Shown here in pieces: positions 1-8,587 of a stretch of 64,000 nt of DNA. Both the position numbers and the translations under genes were made by a program. Positions within the stretch are counted from its first letter, which is position 1, and each line of letters begins with the position of its first letter. Below the pieces are notes generated by a model, which saw only the letters and a list, made by a program, of their open reading frames with translations, made no database searches and was not told where the DNA came from. Source of the DNA: Billgrantia montanilacus (GTDB lineage Bacteria; Pseudomonadota; Gammaproteobacteria; Pseudomonadales; Halomonadaceae); NCBI RefSeq assembly GCF_003336675.1, contig NZ_QPII01000016.1:1-64000 (forward strand). Reading direction: 5' to 3'.

Positions 1-169
1 CCGACACGATCAGCGCCACCAGGATTGCGGCGATCAGATGCTCCATGAGCACGGTCAGCCAACGGAACAGCGCCGGTCCCTTGCGCGCCTCGATGTCGAT
101 CTCCAGTGCCTTGCGGTTGGGGTCGTCGAGATATTCGGAGGGATCGGGAGGAGGAGGGGATGAGATCAT
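1..169 (-). CDS. TRAP transporter small permease, DctQ family (5' part only)
   Basis: The gene starts at the ATG at 169 and runs off the left edge, so only about 56 residues are visible. A GGAG ribosome binding site lies 7 nt before the start. The visible part has a proline-rich cytoplasmic start, then a charged stretch, then the beginning of a first membrane segment (LMEHLIAAILVALIVS). It begins 70 nt after the stop of the TRAP solute-binding gene on the same strand. In TRAP systems the small four-helix subunit lies between DctP and the large permease DctM, which should follow outside the window. The assignment rests mainly on position, with the N-terminal shape in agreement. Confidence 0.75.
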   Translation of the reverse strand, partial: MISSPPPPDPSEYLDDPNRKALEIDIEARKGPALFRWLTVLMEHLIAAILVALIVS

Positions 170-239
170 GCAGTGCTCCGGTGGTAGAGCAAGGGGCAAA
201 CCTGCCCCTTGCTCCGCCACAATCAGTCCAGAGGAGGAA

Positions 240-1316
240 TCAGTCGTTGCCGGCAGCGTTGGCAATTTCCTGAATGCTGGCGATCAGGTCCTCACCGATG
301 CGCGGACCCCACTCGTCGTAGACGGGCTGTACCGCTTCCTGGAAGGCGGCGATCTGGTCGTCGTCGAGACGGGTGATCTGCATGCCCCGCTCCTCGAGCT
401 GGTCACGGGCCCAGTCGTCGTATTCGGCGGCCAGTTGGATCTCATACTCGGCCGACTTACGGGCCGCTTCCTGTACCAACTCCTGATAGGCCGGGTCGAG
501 GCGGTCCCAGGTACGCTCCGACATCATCATGATGAAGGGGGTGTAGACGTGGCGTGTCTCGGAGCCGTAATCCTGCACTTCATGGAAGTTGGAAGTCAGG
601 ATGGTGCTCCAGGGGTTCTCCTGCCCGTCGACCACACCCTGCTCCATGGCCGAGAACAGCTCACCGAACGCCATCGGCGTGGGGTTGGCGCCGAGTGTCT
701 GCCAGATCGACAGGTGCACCGGGTTCTCCATGGTGCGGACGGTCAGGCCGCTCACATCCAGCCCGGCCACGTCATCGGGCGACGCCACCGGACGTGCACT
801 GTTGGAGAGCTGACGATAACCGTTCTCGGAAAAGGTCAGCGCCTTGATGCCGGTGCCGTCGAAGGCATCGAGCATCTCCTGGGCCACGTCGCTGTTCATT
901 ACCGCGATGGCGGCTTCCCGGGTCGGCAGCAGGAACGGCAGGTCGAACACCGCCAGCTCCTCGACATAGGTGGTGGCCGGCGATGAGGAGGGATAGCTCA
1001 TGTCCAGGGTGCCGGTCTGCAGCATCTCCATCATCTGCACGTCGTCGCCGAGCTGGCTGTTGGGGAAAATATTGACGGTGATACGGCCGTCGGTACGCTC
1101 GGCAAGGATATCGGCAAAATAGCGGCTGGAGAGGTACTGCGGTGAGGTCTCGGCCAGGCCGATGCCCATGCGGATGGTATGGCTGCCGTGATCGTCGAGC
1201 ACAGCGCCATCGATGGCGGGCGGATCGGACAGCTCCGGTGACTGGGCATGCGCCATGCCGAGAGTGAGCGTGGCCGCGCCGGCCAGTGTGAGCGTGGTGC
1301 GCCAGTAGCGTGTCAT
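240..1316 (-). CDS. TRAP transporter substrate-binding protein, DctP family
   Basis: Periplasmic binding protein of a tripartite ATP-independent periplasmic transporter, which delivers an organic acid to the DctQ/DctM permease. The start at 1316 gives 358 residues with a clear signal peptide (MTRYWRTTLTLAGAATL, cleavage after AHA) and a GGAG ribosome binding site; an upstream extension to 1397 would precede the signal peptide and is unlikely. Family signs include the early stretch with YFADILAERTDGRI, the F-P-N-S-Q-L-G segment, the middle region with N-E-N-G-Y-R, and G-Q-E-N-P typical of the DctP ligand site. The dctQ-like gene follows directly. A promoter and a gluconate-type operator lie upstream, so a sugar acid substrate is plausible but not shown. 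Confidence 0.93.
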   Translation of the reverse strand: MTRYWRTTLTLAGAATLTLGMAHAQSPELSDPPAIDGAVLDDHGSHTIRMGIGLAETSPQYLSSRYFADILAERTDGRITVNIFPNSQLGDDVQMMEMLQTGTLDMSYPSSSPATTYVEELAVFDLPFLLPTREAAIAVMNSDVAQEMLDAFDGTGIKALTFSENGYRQLSNSARPVASPDDVAGLDVSGLTVRTMENPVHLSIWQTLGANPTPMAFGELFSAMEQGVVDGQENPWSTILTSNFHEVQDYGSETRHVYTPFIMMMSERTWDRLDPAYQELVQEAARKSAEYEIQLAAEYDDWARDQLEERGMQITRLDDDQIAAFQEAVQPVYDEWGPRIGEDLIASIQEIANAAGND

Positions 1317-1434
1317 GGCGAATTCTCCAAGGATTGTCGTTATGAGTTGGGTCATCGAAGCGTATTCAACTGCTCGCCCCTGGCCGACATGAACCATCGG
1401 TCAGGGACAAATCGGATGCTGGTGGCAAACAACT

Positions 1435-1448
1435 TGTTACCGGTAACA
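1435..1448. promoter_or_regulatory. Perfect 14-bp operator palindrome, GntR/IdnR (LacI family) type
   Basis: TGTTACCGGTAACA is a perfect inverted repeat. It matches the TGTTA-N4-TAACA form known for LacI-family gluconate regulators. It lies just downstream of the predicted start of the dctP transcript, where a bound repressor would block the polymerase. The regulator is not in this window, so its identity is inferred from the motif only. Confidence 0.55.
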
Positions 1449-1460
1449 TCCAATACATTG

Positions 1461-1489
1461 AGGCTAGTCACAGCGATGGAAGCTGTCAA
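1461..1489 (-). promoter_or_regulatory. Sigma-70 type promoter of the TRAP operon
   Basis: Read on the minus strand there is a perfect -35 box TTGACA (1489-1484), a 17-bp spacer and a weak -10 box TAGCCT (1466-1461). It points toward dctP, about 145 bp ahead of its start codon. The predicted transcription start is near 1454. Confidence 0.5.
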
Positions 1490-1546
1490 CGCTTATAGCG
1501 GCAACACCACCTAGACTTTCGTTGCATGCAGGATGGCAGACAGCCG

Positions 1547-2701
1547 TCAGGGGGCGTCGACAAAGACACCCGATTCGTAGAGTGCCCGCCCCACCGCAGC
1601 CAGTATCTGTTCGGAGCGAGCCACGTTGAGTACCCCGCGGGCACAGGCCACAACGACGACCCGCTGGCGGGCGCTACCCTCGCCATGGGTGGCGATACCG
1701 GCATCGCAGGCACGCCGATGCTGGGTACCGGTCTTGTGCGCGAACCGTATGTCACGGCCCAGCCCCGCCTTGAGCCGCCTCTTTCCGCTGCTGGTACGTG
1801 ACAGGATCGCCATGAGTTCCGCAGTGGCTTCGTCCCCCAGCGCCCTGCCCTCACCCAGCGCCCTGCCCTCACCCAGCGCGGCGAGCAGCTCGGCGAAGGT
1901 ATCGAGTCGACCGGCGTTGAGGTCGGTCCCATAGTAGGCTCGGAAGGCGTCATCCAATGACGTCAACTGCAGCGCGTCACGCGCATCCCCCAGTCGCCTG
2001 GCGAGCCACTGGAGACGCTGATCGTCGCTCTCCAGCTTGCGCAGCTCGATGAAGTCGAGCCCGGTCAGCGCAAAGGCACCGGGATGGAGGTGGCGGTAGA
2101 CATGACGGCGAACGTCCACCAGGGTCGTGATCGCCCCCAGCCCGGCGGGGCCTTCTACCAATGACCGGGCCCGGTGGTTAACGCTGTCTATACTGAGGTG
2201 ATGTATCAGCATATCGCTGGCGGTATTGTCGCTGACCATCAGCATCGACTCGAGCAACTCACGCAGGGAGAGTGCGCTGCCGGGCGAGGACCAGTTGGTG
2301 GGGCCCGCACCGTCGACGTAATCGCTTCGGCGCAGCACCAGTCGATCATCGAGCGAGACGCGCCCCTCCTCGACCCGTGCCATCAGCTCGATGGCCACCG
2401 GCACCTTGATCAGCGACGCCAGATACCAGGTTTCCTGGTCACGCCAGCCGTAGCGCTCGTCCGGTCCTTCATTGCCCAGTTTCCAGACATGGACGCCAAG
2501 CTCCCCGTCGAAGCCCGCCTCGAGCAGAGCCAGGCGCGCCTCAAGGCGCTTGGCCCACGTCGGCTCAGTCGCGACACTGGCTTCGAGCCGCTCCGTCCAG
2601 CCGGTGCCGGGCGATGCCCACAGCGGCGCTGCCAGCAGCGAGACGATAAGCAGTGAGACGACAAGCAGCGGCAAGCGCGGCGGAAAAATCCATCGAGACA
2701 T
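1547..2701 (-). CDS. Secreted serine hydrolase, class A beta-lactamase-like fold
   Basis: A 384-residue protein with an N-terminal hydrophobic signal segment (residues 8-30). The beta-lactamase/PBP-type triad is visible: S96-L-I-K99 (SxxK), S157-D-N159, and H-K323-T-G325-T. This marks the beta-lactamase class A / beta-lactamase2 fold, which includes true lactamases and lactamase-like hydrolases. The first 25 residues of the longer frame were dropped because ATG 2701 starts the signal peptide. Residues 277-289 contain a repeated GEGRAL segment from an 18-bp tandem duplication. It follows the DUF1624 gene by 35 nt on the same strand. Whether it cleaves beta-lactams cannot be told from sequence alone. 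Confidence 0.85.
   Translation of the reverse strand: MSRWIFPPRLPLLVVSLLIVSLLAAPLWASPGTGWTERLEASVATEPTWAKRLEARLALLEAGFDGELGVHVWKLGNEGPDERYGWRDQETWYLASLIKVPVAIELMARVEEGRVSLDDRLVLRRSDYVDGAGPTNWSSPGSALSLRELLESMLMVSDNTASDMLIHHLSIDSVNHRARSLVEGPAGLGAITTLVDVRRHVYRHLHPGAFALTGLDFIELRKLESDDQRLQWLARRLGDARDALQLTSLDDAFRAYYGTDLNAGRLDTFAELLAALGEGRALGEGRALGDEATAELMAILSRTSSGKRRLKAGLGRDIRFAHKTGTQHRRACDAGIATHGEGSARQRVVVVACARGVLNVARSEQILAAVGRALYESGVFVDAP
1836..1871. repeat. Two perfect 18-bp tandem repeats inside the serine hydrolase gene
   Basis: The unit CCCAGCGCCCTGCCCTCA occurs twice in a row, followed by a partial third copy. The length is a multiple of three, so the frame is kept and the protein gains a GEGRAL duplication near residue 280. 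It looks like a replication-slippage site. Confidence 0.85.
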
Positions 2702-2736
2702 AGCGGATACCCGTTGCAAGGCAATGATCGAGCCCG

Positions 2737-3858
2737 TCAGGCGTACTTGCGGAACCAGCGGGTCAGGCCGATCCAACCCGCGGTGGCGAGTACCAGCGCC
2801 AGGCCAAGGCCCAACACCTGCGGGTAACTGAATACCTGCCAGTACCCCAGCAGGAAGCGAAAGATCAGGAAGATCACCACGATATGGAAGATGAAAGCCA
2901 TCAGCGCATCGGAGCCGACCACCGTGATCGGTTTCAGCCAGGCTGCCGCCGCGCCTCCACCCAGCAGGCAGAGCGCGAGAATGACCAGCGCACCGCCCAC
3001 GCTGAATAGCATGAAAGACGGTTCCGGAGGGTGTTTGCCGACATTCCAGGCGACCTCCATCAGTGCCTCATCGAGCGCGGGCAGCGACACCGCCACGAAA
3101 CCCAGCAGCAGCAGCGTCCCGACCCCCCCCAGCCCCAGCACCAGCCGACGGCGCGCCACCGGCTGCCAGTAGCTGCGCAGCACCGTCTCGCCGATCAGCA
3201 ATCCGACCATCACCAGCGGTAGCCGCGAGAGCTGGCCCCAGGTGTAGTGGTCAGCATCCTCGACCAGTATCGCCTTGAGCGGCTCGATGCCCCAGAAGCC
3301 GAAGTAACGCTCGAGCCACCCCGCCAGGAGGGCAACCAGCAGTGGGCTGGCCAGGCGCGACCAGAGGGGCATTCTACGCCACAGGGGCAGTACCCAGGGG
3401 ATCCACAGCAGTGCGATGGCGTAGAAGCCGAGGATCTCGACCCAGATGGGAAAACGCTGATAAAGCAGGGTGTCGAGAATATCCTCGGGTGCGTAGAGCG
3501 GCATCATCTCCACGACGGTCAGCACCTTGTACCAGAACAGCACCAGCAGTCCACGAAGCATCAGCTTCAGGCGCCTTCGCGGCCACGCGGGGCTATCGCA
3601 CTTCGGCAGGAAGGCCACGGCCAGGGCGATGCCGAAGACGATGATGAACAGCGACGAGGAGAACTTGGTCAGCAGGTGAATCGGCACCATGCCCCAGTCG
3701 GGCACCTGTCGAATGCCCAACAAGCCGCTGACGGCATGACTGAGGATCATCAGCGCGATGGCAAACCCGCGCGCCAGATCGATCGCCTCTATACGCCCCG
3801 GCGACGACGGCAGCACGGGGCACTGCATGAGGCCTTCCCTCAATGCCTTCCCTCGCAT
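2737..3858 (-). CDS. DUF1624 / heparan-alpha-glucosaminide N-acetyltransferase-like membrane protein
   Basis: A 373-residue polytopic membrane protein with about 9-10 hydrophobic segments. The N-terminal part has R-I-E-A-I-D-L-A-R-G followed by a membrane helix with the SHA motif (ALMILSHAVSG). This is the signature of DUF1624 and the catalytic domain of lysosomal acetyl-CoA:heparan glucosaminide N-acetyltransferase, where a His in this helix takes part in transmembrane acetylation. The start at 3858 has AAGGAA 7 nt ahead; an inner ATG at 3828 also has a good AGGGAAGG site, so the start is uncertain by 10 residues. The substrate in bacteria is unknown. It probably forms an operon with the downstream serine hydrolase. 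Confidence 0.82.
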   Translation of the reverse strand: MRGKALREGLMQCPVLPSSPGRIEAIDLARGFAIALMILSHAVSGLLGIRQVPDWGMVPIHLLTKFSSSLFIIVFGIALAVAFLPKCDSPAWPRRRLKLMLRGLLVLFWYKVLTVVEMMPLYAPEDILDTLLYQRFPIWVEILGFYAIALLWIPWVLPLWRRMPLWSRLASPLLVALLAGWLERYFGFWGIEPLKAILVEDADHYTWGQLSRLPLVMVGLLIGETVLRSYWQPVARRRLVLGLGGVGTLLLLGFVAVSLPALDEALMEVAWNVGKHPPEPSFMLFSVGGALVILALCLLGGGAAAAWLKPITVVGSDALMAFIFHIVVIFLIFRFLLGYWQVFSYPQVLGLGLALVLATAGWIGLTRWFRKYA

Positions 3859-3880
3859 GTCACGAATTCCTTATCCGCGC

Positions 3881-4252
3881 TCACTCCGGCACGCTCAACG
3901 GCTCGACATGCTCCAGTGTCAGCCGACGCCCTTCCATGGCCGAATATTCGAAATGGCCGACGACACGCACGCGTTCGCCCAGATGCGGCGCAATTTCCTC
4001 ATGAGGGAAGATTTCAACGCGGTTGAGATCCTGATCCTCGATCCAGTAATGCAGTGGCTCTTCAAAGTGGCGCACGACGCCCTCGGTGGCAACCGTGGCG
4101 CCATCATGGGACGCCGGGTTGGACGCCAGCACGGCCAGCGTTACTTCCGCCACGCTATCCTCGCCACTGCAGGCCGCCAGGAACAGCAGACAGGCGCCGA
4201 CAGCAAGCCCGATGCGCCCCTCCGACTCGATTGGCTTTCCCAGACGATTCAT
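3881..4252 (-). CDS. Small lipoprotein of unknown function
   Basis: A 123-residue protein with a lipoprotein signal peptide ending in a LAAC lipobox, so it should be lipid-anchored in the envelope. The mature part has alternating beta-strand patterns (GVVRHFEEPLHYWIED, ERVRVVGHF) reminiscent of an OB-fold domain like those in small periplasmic tOB proteins. I do not recognise a named family. It stops 22 nt before the DUF1624 start on the same strand, which suggests co-transcription. The OB-fold idea is an inference from pattern only. Confidence 0.75.
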   Translation of the reverse strand: MNRLGKPIESEGRIGLAVGACLLFLAACSGEDSVAEVTLAVLASNPASHDGATVATEGVVRHFEEPLHYWIEDQDLNRVEIFPHEEIAPHLGERVRVVGHFEYSAMEGRRLTLEHVEPLSVPE

Positions 4253-4319
4253 CTCGTCCTCCCTCTCCCTCCGGCAATACCGACAGCCGAAACCGTGCCC
4301 TTGATGACAGCCTTTGTGC

Positions 4320-5000
4320 TCAGCGGGGCAACACGAGCATCAAGCCCGGCCAGACCAGATCCGGGTTGCGCAGCACATGGGCGTTGGCTTCATGAATCTC
4401 TTCCCAGCGATTGCTGTCGCCATAATAGCGTCCCGCGATGCCGGCCAGGGTCTCTCCACGCCGTACCTCGTATAGCGTATCACCGCGACCACGCGCGACC
4501 AGGGTCTGGTCTCGCGCCAGCTCTTCGATGAGCTCGTCGATGTTCTCCTCGAGCCCCGCATCGCTGCCGCCGGCACGAAGCAGTCCACTGCGCGCCGAGC
4601 GTAAGGCTTCGGCCGTCAGGCGAGCCGAATTGACGGCCGAATCGAGATCAAGATCGCCACCCTCCTCCTGCGGCAGGCGCGCTCGTAGTGCGGCCAGCTC
4701 GCGCTGGGCCTGGCGCAACTGGGCTTCGCGCTCTTCCAACTGAGCCGATAGATCATCGGCTTGCCCGTTCGTGGCCGGGTCGTCCGGGGCTTCGGCGTCA
4801 CCGTTCTCTTCAGCGGCCATGTCGGTGCTCGTTTCAGTCGCCTCCTCGGCCTGCCGGGTCGCTTCGGCATCGGTCGCCTCTTCGTCCTGTTGGGCAGTGG
4901 CGACGCCGGAGAGAGTGAACACCAGCAGGACGGCCGCCAGCAAGCTGCCGACCGGCCCATATCGTCTCGGCTCAGTGGACGTGATGATAGGATCGTTCAT
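4320..5000 (-). CDS. LysM-domain periplasmic protein, FimV-like layout
   Basis: A 226-residue protein with an N-terminal signal sequence (SLLAAVLLVFTLSGVATAQ), an acidic low-complexity linker (residues about 38-75), a coiled-coil stretch (QLEEREAQLRQAQRELAAL) and a C-terminal LysM domain (YEVRRGETLAGIAGRYYG to the end). LysM binds the glycan backbone of peptidoglycan. Signal, acidic linker, coiled coil and LysM resemble fragments of FimV/TspA-type proteins, but it is much shorter. The start has an excellent AGGGAGG site. It is probably the first gene of the 5.0-1.5 kb minus-strand series. Confidence 0.85.
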   Translation of the reverse strand: MNDPIITSTEPRRYGPVGSLLAAVLLVFTLSGVATAQQDEEATDAEATRQAEEATETSTDMAAEENGDAEAPDDPATNGQADDLSAQLEEREAQLRQAQRELAALRARLPQEEGGDLDLDSAVNSARLTAEALRSARSGLLRAGGSDAGLEENIDELIEELARDQTLVARGRGDTLYEVRRGETLAGIAGRYYGDSNRWEEIHEANAHVLRNPDLVWPGLMLVLPR

Positions 5001-5369
5001 GGCAGATACCTCCCTGCAGAATTTCTGTCTGCAAAAGTTCGAGCTGCAAAAGCTCTGTCTGCAACCTCTTGCTCTGACTCGTCAAACACCTTTCTGAAAA
5101 GGCATGAACCCGCCTGTAAGGGCCTGCAAGCGCAGCCCACGGAACCAGTATGGACAGCCAGAACTCAAGTTGCCCGCCGAGGCTTCAACATAAATCAGGT
5201 CAGGCTGTTTCAGCAGCACTGCATTTGTACAGGGTAACTCTGACCCTCTCGACAGAAACATTTCTTTACGCAAATATCTTGCTGTTACCTGCCTTATGCG
5301 CAAATATATTTGCAGGATGCCGACAACGGCATCTCTATGCCGCACAACAACGACAAGAGGAAAGACATC
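5001..5369. promoter_or_regulatory. Divergent intergenic region with two GCAAATAT-type palindromes
   Basis: This 369-bp stretch separates the LysM gene (minus) from the glnH-like gene (plus) and must carry promoters for both. Besides the 15-bp repeats it holds GCAAATATCTTGC at 5270-5282 and the perfect palindrome GCAAATATATTTGC at 5300-5313, with starts 30 bp apart. Both are within 100 bp of the glnH start. They look like paired operator sites, perhaps for the RpiR regulator encoded at the end of that operon. No RNA gene is evident. Confidence 0.5.
5014..5073. repeat. Four degenerate 15-bp tandem repeats ahead of the LysM gene
   Basis: Four consecutive 15-bp units each begin with CTGCA (starts at 5014, 5029, 5044 and 5059). 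Units two and three share CTGCAAAAG. They lie just upstream of the LysM gene start, in its probable leader, and are not coding in any convincing frame. Confidence 0.7.
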
Positions 5370-6107
5370 ATGAAACAGCTGCTTACCTGGTCCGCCCTCG
5401 GCCTATCCCTGGCCGTAGCTTCTGCCGCCACTGCGGACAAATTGATCGTCGCCACCGATACCGCCTTCGTACCTTTCGAATTCATGCAGGACGGTGAATA
5501 CGTTGGTTTCGACATCGACATGTGGGCCGCCGTCGCCAAGGACAATGACTGGGAATACGAGCTGCGTCCCATGGACTTCTCGGGAATCATCCCGGCCCTT
5601 CAAACCAATCAGGTCGATGTTGCCCTGGCCGGTATCACCATCCGCGAGGATCGCGCCGAAGTTATCGACTTCTCCAACGGCTACTACGACAGCGGTTTCA
5701 CCCTGATGGTCCCTGTGGACAGTGAAATCGAAACCACCGACGACCTGGCCGGGAAGAGAATTGCCCTGCGCATGGGCACCTCCGCCGCCGACTATGCCCA
5801 GGAGCATTTCAGCGAGACCGAGCTGCGCCTGCTCCCCAATATCGACAACGCCTACCTTGAACTGCGTTCGGGTCGTGTCGATGCCGCCATGCATGACACA
5901 CCTAACGTGCTCTATTACATCGCTACTGCCGGCGATGGAGAGGTCAAGGCCGTTGGCGAACAGATGATGGCCCACGAGTACGGCATCGGCTTTCCCAAGG
6001 GCAGCGAACTGGTCGAGGATGTGAACGCATCGCTTGCAGCCATGCGTGACGATGGCCGCTACGACGAGATCTTTGAAAAGTGGTTCGGTTCCCGTCCGAG
6101 TGAGTGA
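5370..6107 (+). CDS. glnH: Amino-acid ABC transporter periplasmic binding protein, GlnH-like
   Basis: A 245-residue solute-binding protein of SBP family 3. The start at 5370 gives a signal peptide ([19 protein letters not shown]) and has AGGAAAG ahead of it. The mature protein shows the family patterns [16 protein letters not shown], the [20 protein letters not shown] block with the Arg that grips the ligand carboxylate, and [15 protein letters not shown]. These match E. coli GlnH closely in layout and length. It delivers its ligand to the GlnP/GlnQ-like proteins that follow. Specificity for glutamine is not certain; the linked C45 hydrolase suggests a conjugated amino acid or peptide. Confidence 0.9.
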   Translation: MKQLLTWSALGLSLAVASAATADKLIVATDTAFVPFEFMQDGEYVGFDIDMWAAVAKDNDWEYELRPMDFSGIIPALQTNQVDVALAGITIREDRAEVIDFSNGYYDSGFTLMVPVDSEIETTDDLAGKRIALRMGTSAADYAQEHFSETELRLLPNIDNAYLELRSGRVDAAMHDTPNVLYYIATAGDGEVKAVGEQMMAHEYGIGFPKGSELVEDVNASLAAMRDDGRYDEIFEKWFGSRPSE

Positions 6108-6160
6108 AGCCGTTCGCTGCACTTCCTCAACGACGCCCCTGACGAGATCCGAGGTATACG

Positions 6161-6817
6161 ATGAATACAGATTGGTCCGTCATCGCCACCTTCATGCCGC
6201 AGTTGCTGAACGGTGCCAAGATGACCCTTTTCATCACCCTGGTCGGGCTGTCCGGCGGCATGGTGGTCGGCGCAATAGCCGGCCTCATGCGAACCTATGG
6301 CAACTGGCTGCTCAACTACACGGCGATGTTCTACATCGAAGTCATTCGCGGAACACCCATCGTGGTTCAGGTGATGTTCCTTTACTTCGCCCTACCGGTG
6401 CTGGCCAGTATTCGCATCGACCCTCTGACGGCGGCAATGATCGCCATCATCGTCAATGCCGGTGCCTATATTGCCGAGATCGTCCGTGGTTCGCTGCAAT
6501 CGATCAGCCGAGGGCTTGCCGAGGCCGGCCTGGCGCTCGGCCTGCCGCGCTGGAAGGTACTGGTGCATATCGTCGGTCCGCTGGCGTTTCGTCGGCTGAT
6601 CCCCCCGCTGGGCAATCAGTTCATCATCAGTCTCAAGGACACGTCGCTGTTCATCGTGATCGGTGTCAGTGAGCTGACCCGGACCGGCCAGGAGATCATG
6701 GCAGCCAATTTCCGCGCCGTGGAGATATGGAGCGCCATCGCGGTGATGTACCTGATCATGACGGGTTCCCTCACCCTGATGCTGCGCTATATCGAGAGAA
6801 GGATGAAGATCCTATGA
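6161..6817 (+). CDS. glnP: Amino-acid ABC transporter permease, GlnP-like
   Basis: A 218-residue inner-membrane permease of the HisM/GlnP family, usual length. It has about five membrane segments, and the cytoplasmic EAA loop is visible as [17 protein letters not shown], which docks onto the ATPase. The N-terminal region has the family R-G-T-P-I-V-V-Q-V motif. The ribosome binding site is CGAGG. Its stop overlaps the glnQ start in an ATGA, so the two are translationally coupled. It follows glnH by 53 nt. Confidence 0.93.
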   Translation: MNTDWSVIATFMPQLLNGAKMTLFITLVGLSGGMVVGAIAGLMRTYGNWLLNYTAMFYIEVIRGTPIVVQVMFLYFALPVLASIRIDPLTAAMIAIIVNAGAYIAEIVRGSLQSISRGLAEAGLALGLPRWKVLVHIVGPLAFRRLIPPLGNQFIISLKDTSLFIVIGVSELTRTGQEIMAANFRAVEIWSAIAVMYLIMTGSLTLMLRYIERRMKIL

Positions 6818-7542
6818 GCATCATCGAATTCAAGAACGTCTCCAAGCATTTCGGTGCGCTCAAGGTACTCGACGAAGTCGACCTCAATATCGACCAGGGT
6901 GAAGTGGTCGTATTGATCGGACCCTCCGGGTCGGGAAAATCGACCCTGCTACGCTGCATCAACGGCCTGGAAATGATCACCGGTGGCGACCTTCTGGTAG
7001 ACGACATCAGCGTACTGGCCGGCTATGCAAAGCTGCGCGAGATTCGCCAGGAAGCGGGCATGGTGTTCCAGCAGTTCAACCTCTTCCCTCAGTTGACGGC
7101 CCTGGACAACGTCGCCTTCGGGCCCAAGCATGTCCGCGGACAGTCCACGCAGGAGGCCAGGGCCCAGGCCTTGGCGCTGCTCGACAAGGTCGGGCTCAAG
7201 GATCGCGCCGACCATTTCCCCAACGAGCTCTCGGGGGGACAACAGCAGCGGGTCGCTATTGCCCGGGCACTCGCCGTCAAACCCAAGGTAATGCTGTTCG
7301 ACGAGCCCACATCGGCGCTCGACCCTGAACTGAAGCAGGAGGTGCTGAATGTCATGCGCAACCTGGCCGAGGAAGGCATGACCATGGTGGTGGTGACCCA
7401 TGAGATGTCGTTTGCCAAGCAGGTTGGCTCACGGCTGATCTTCATGGAAAACGGCAAGATCGCTGTGGATGGCCACCCCCACGAGATCCTGGCCGGTGAC
7501 AGTAACCCACGGCTGAAGGATTTTCTGCGTCATGTCCATTGA
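6814..7542 (+). CDS. glnQ: Amino-acid ABC transporter ATP-binding protein, GlnQ-like
   Basis: A 242-residue ATPase of the polar amino-acid uptake family. Walker A is GPSGSGKST, the ABC signature is [15 protein letters not shown], Walker B is [13 protein letters not shown], and the H-loop is VVTHEM. The start at 6814 is fixed by the ATGA overlap with the permease and by the canonical first strand ([11 protein letters not shown]). Its 3' end overlaps the C45 hydrolase start by 11 bp, placing uptake and hydrolysis in one transcript. Confidence 0.95.
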   Translation: MSIIEFKNVSKHFGALKVLDEVDLNIDQGEVVVLIGPSGSGKSTLLRCINGLEMITGGDLLVDDISVLAGYAKLREIRQEAGMVFQQFNLFPQLTALDNVAFGPKHVRGQSTQEARAQALALLDKVGLKDRADHFPNELSGGQQQRVAIARALAVKPKVMLFDEPTSALDPELKQEVLNVMRNLAEEGMTMVVVTHEMSFAKQVGSRLIFMENGKIAVDGHPHEILAGDSNPRLKDFLRHVH

Positions 7543-8587
7543 TTCCTCCTCCATGGCCGAGGATGCTGCCGGCCTGCCGCTGGTGTCGTCCAGCGGTGGG
7601 CCTTTCGAGACCGGCCTGACCCTGGGCCGGCACGGGCACCGTGCGGTACACGACAATCTGGTGAAAAGCGATATCTGGCAAGACGTCACCAGCGAGCGGC
7701 ATCACCGCCGGGTGGCGCAGATGCTCGACCATAGCCTTCGCCACCATCCCGCCGTGGTGGAAGAGATCCATGGGCTGGCCCGAGGCCTGGAGTTGCCCTT
7801 CCAGGCAGTCTTCGCCTGGAACTGCCGAGGCGACCTGCTGGCCAACAGCCCCGACGGCTGCACCACCGTGATGCTGCCCGGCCCCGAACCCTGCATTGCC
7901 CACAACGAGGATGGCCTTCCCTTCTTCGATGGCGACAGCTTCCTGGCCAACGTGAAGCCCGATGAGGCACCCGCTTTTCTGGCCTTCTGCTATCCCGGCT
8001 CCATCCCGGGACATACCTTCGCGCTGACGGCGGCAGGTATCGTTCAGACGGTGAACAACCTGCGCCTGAAACGCGTCCCGCCAGGGGTGCCGCGCATGGT
8101 GCTGGGTCGCGCCATGCTCTCGCTGACCTCGCTGGACGCGATCCGGGAACTCCTGCAGCAAGCCCCGGCTAGTGGTGGCTTTCACTTCACCCTGGCTCAG
8201 CGCGGCGATCCGCGGCTGCATTCGATCGAGGTCGGTGCCGGCCAGGTGTCGCATCGCCACGTGGACAGGGCCATGATCCATGCCAACCACGCGCTCCATC
8301 ACGATTGGCGCCACACGCGCCAGATCGTCACGGGCTCCTCCCACGACCGCCAGTCACGAGGGAGCGAACTGATCACCGCCGGCGAACGCGATCCCCTCAC
8401 CATCCTCATGGATACGGGCGGCGAGGGCCTGCCGATCTATCGACGTGAACCGGACGACCCGGATCGCGAGAACACCCTTGCGACTGGTATCTTTCGCCTG
8501 CTTAATGATCGCATTCAATGGGAAGTTCACACCCCGGGGAGACGCAGACCACTTCATGGCACCGACAGATTACTCTTCGAACAATGA
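7532..8587 (+). CDS. C45-family Ntn hydrolase (AAT, acyl-CoA:6-APA acyltransferase-like)
   Basis: A 351-residue protein of the MEROPS C45 family, whose fungal member makes penicillin by acyl transfer and whose bacterial members hydrolyse amide or acyl conjugates. The probable autocatalytic nucleophile is Cys110 in the segment NSPDGCTTV, which becomes the new N-terminus after self-cleavage. Further family signs are A-H-N-E-D-G and the [13 protein letters not shown] block. No signal peptide is seen, so it should act in the cytoplasm. It overlaps glnQ by 11 bp, so the hydrolase probably acts on what the ABC transporter brings in, such as an N-acyl amino acid or small peptide conjugate. The substrate is not known. 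Confidence 0.85.
   Translation: MSIDSSSMAEDAAGLPLVSSSGGPFETGLTLGRHGHRAVHDNLVKSDIWQDVTSERHHRRVAQMLDHSLRHHPAVVEEIHGLARGLELPFQAVFAWNCRGDLLANSPDGCTTVMLPGPEPCIAHNEDGLPFFDGDSFLANVKPDEAPAFLAFCYPGSIPGHTFALTAAGIVQTVNNLRLKRVPPGVPRMVLGRAMLSLTSLDAIRELLQQAPASGGFHFTLAQRGDPRLHSIEVGAGQVSHRHVDRAMIHANHALHHDWRHTRQIVTGSSHDRQSRGSELITAGERDPLTILMDTGGEGLPIYRREPDDPDRENTLATGIFRLLNDRIQWEVHTPGRRRPLHGTDRLLFEQ

Noticed and set aside
1547..2701. Acquired antibiotic resistance gene
   Set aside because: Only the general SxxK/SDN/KTG fold is visible; context is chromosomal with no mobile element, so a housekeeping hydrolase is as likely.
5082..5345. 87-codon minus-strand frame ahead of glnH
   Set aside because: It lies in the promoter region, has no ribosome site and no family pattern.
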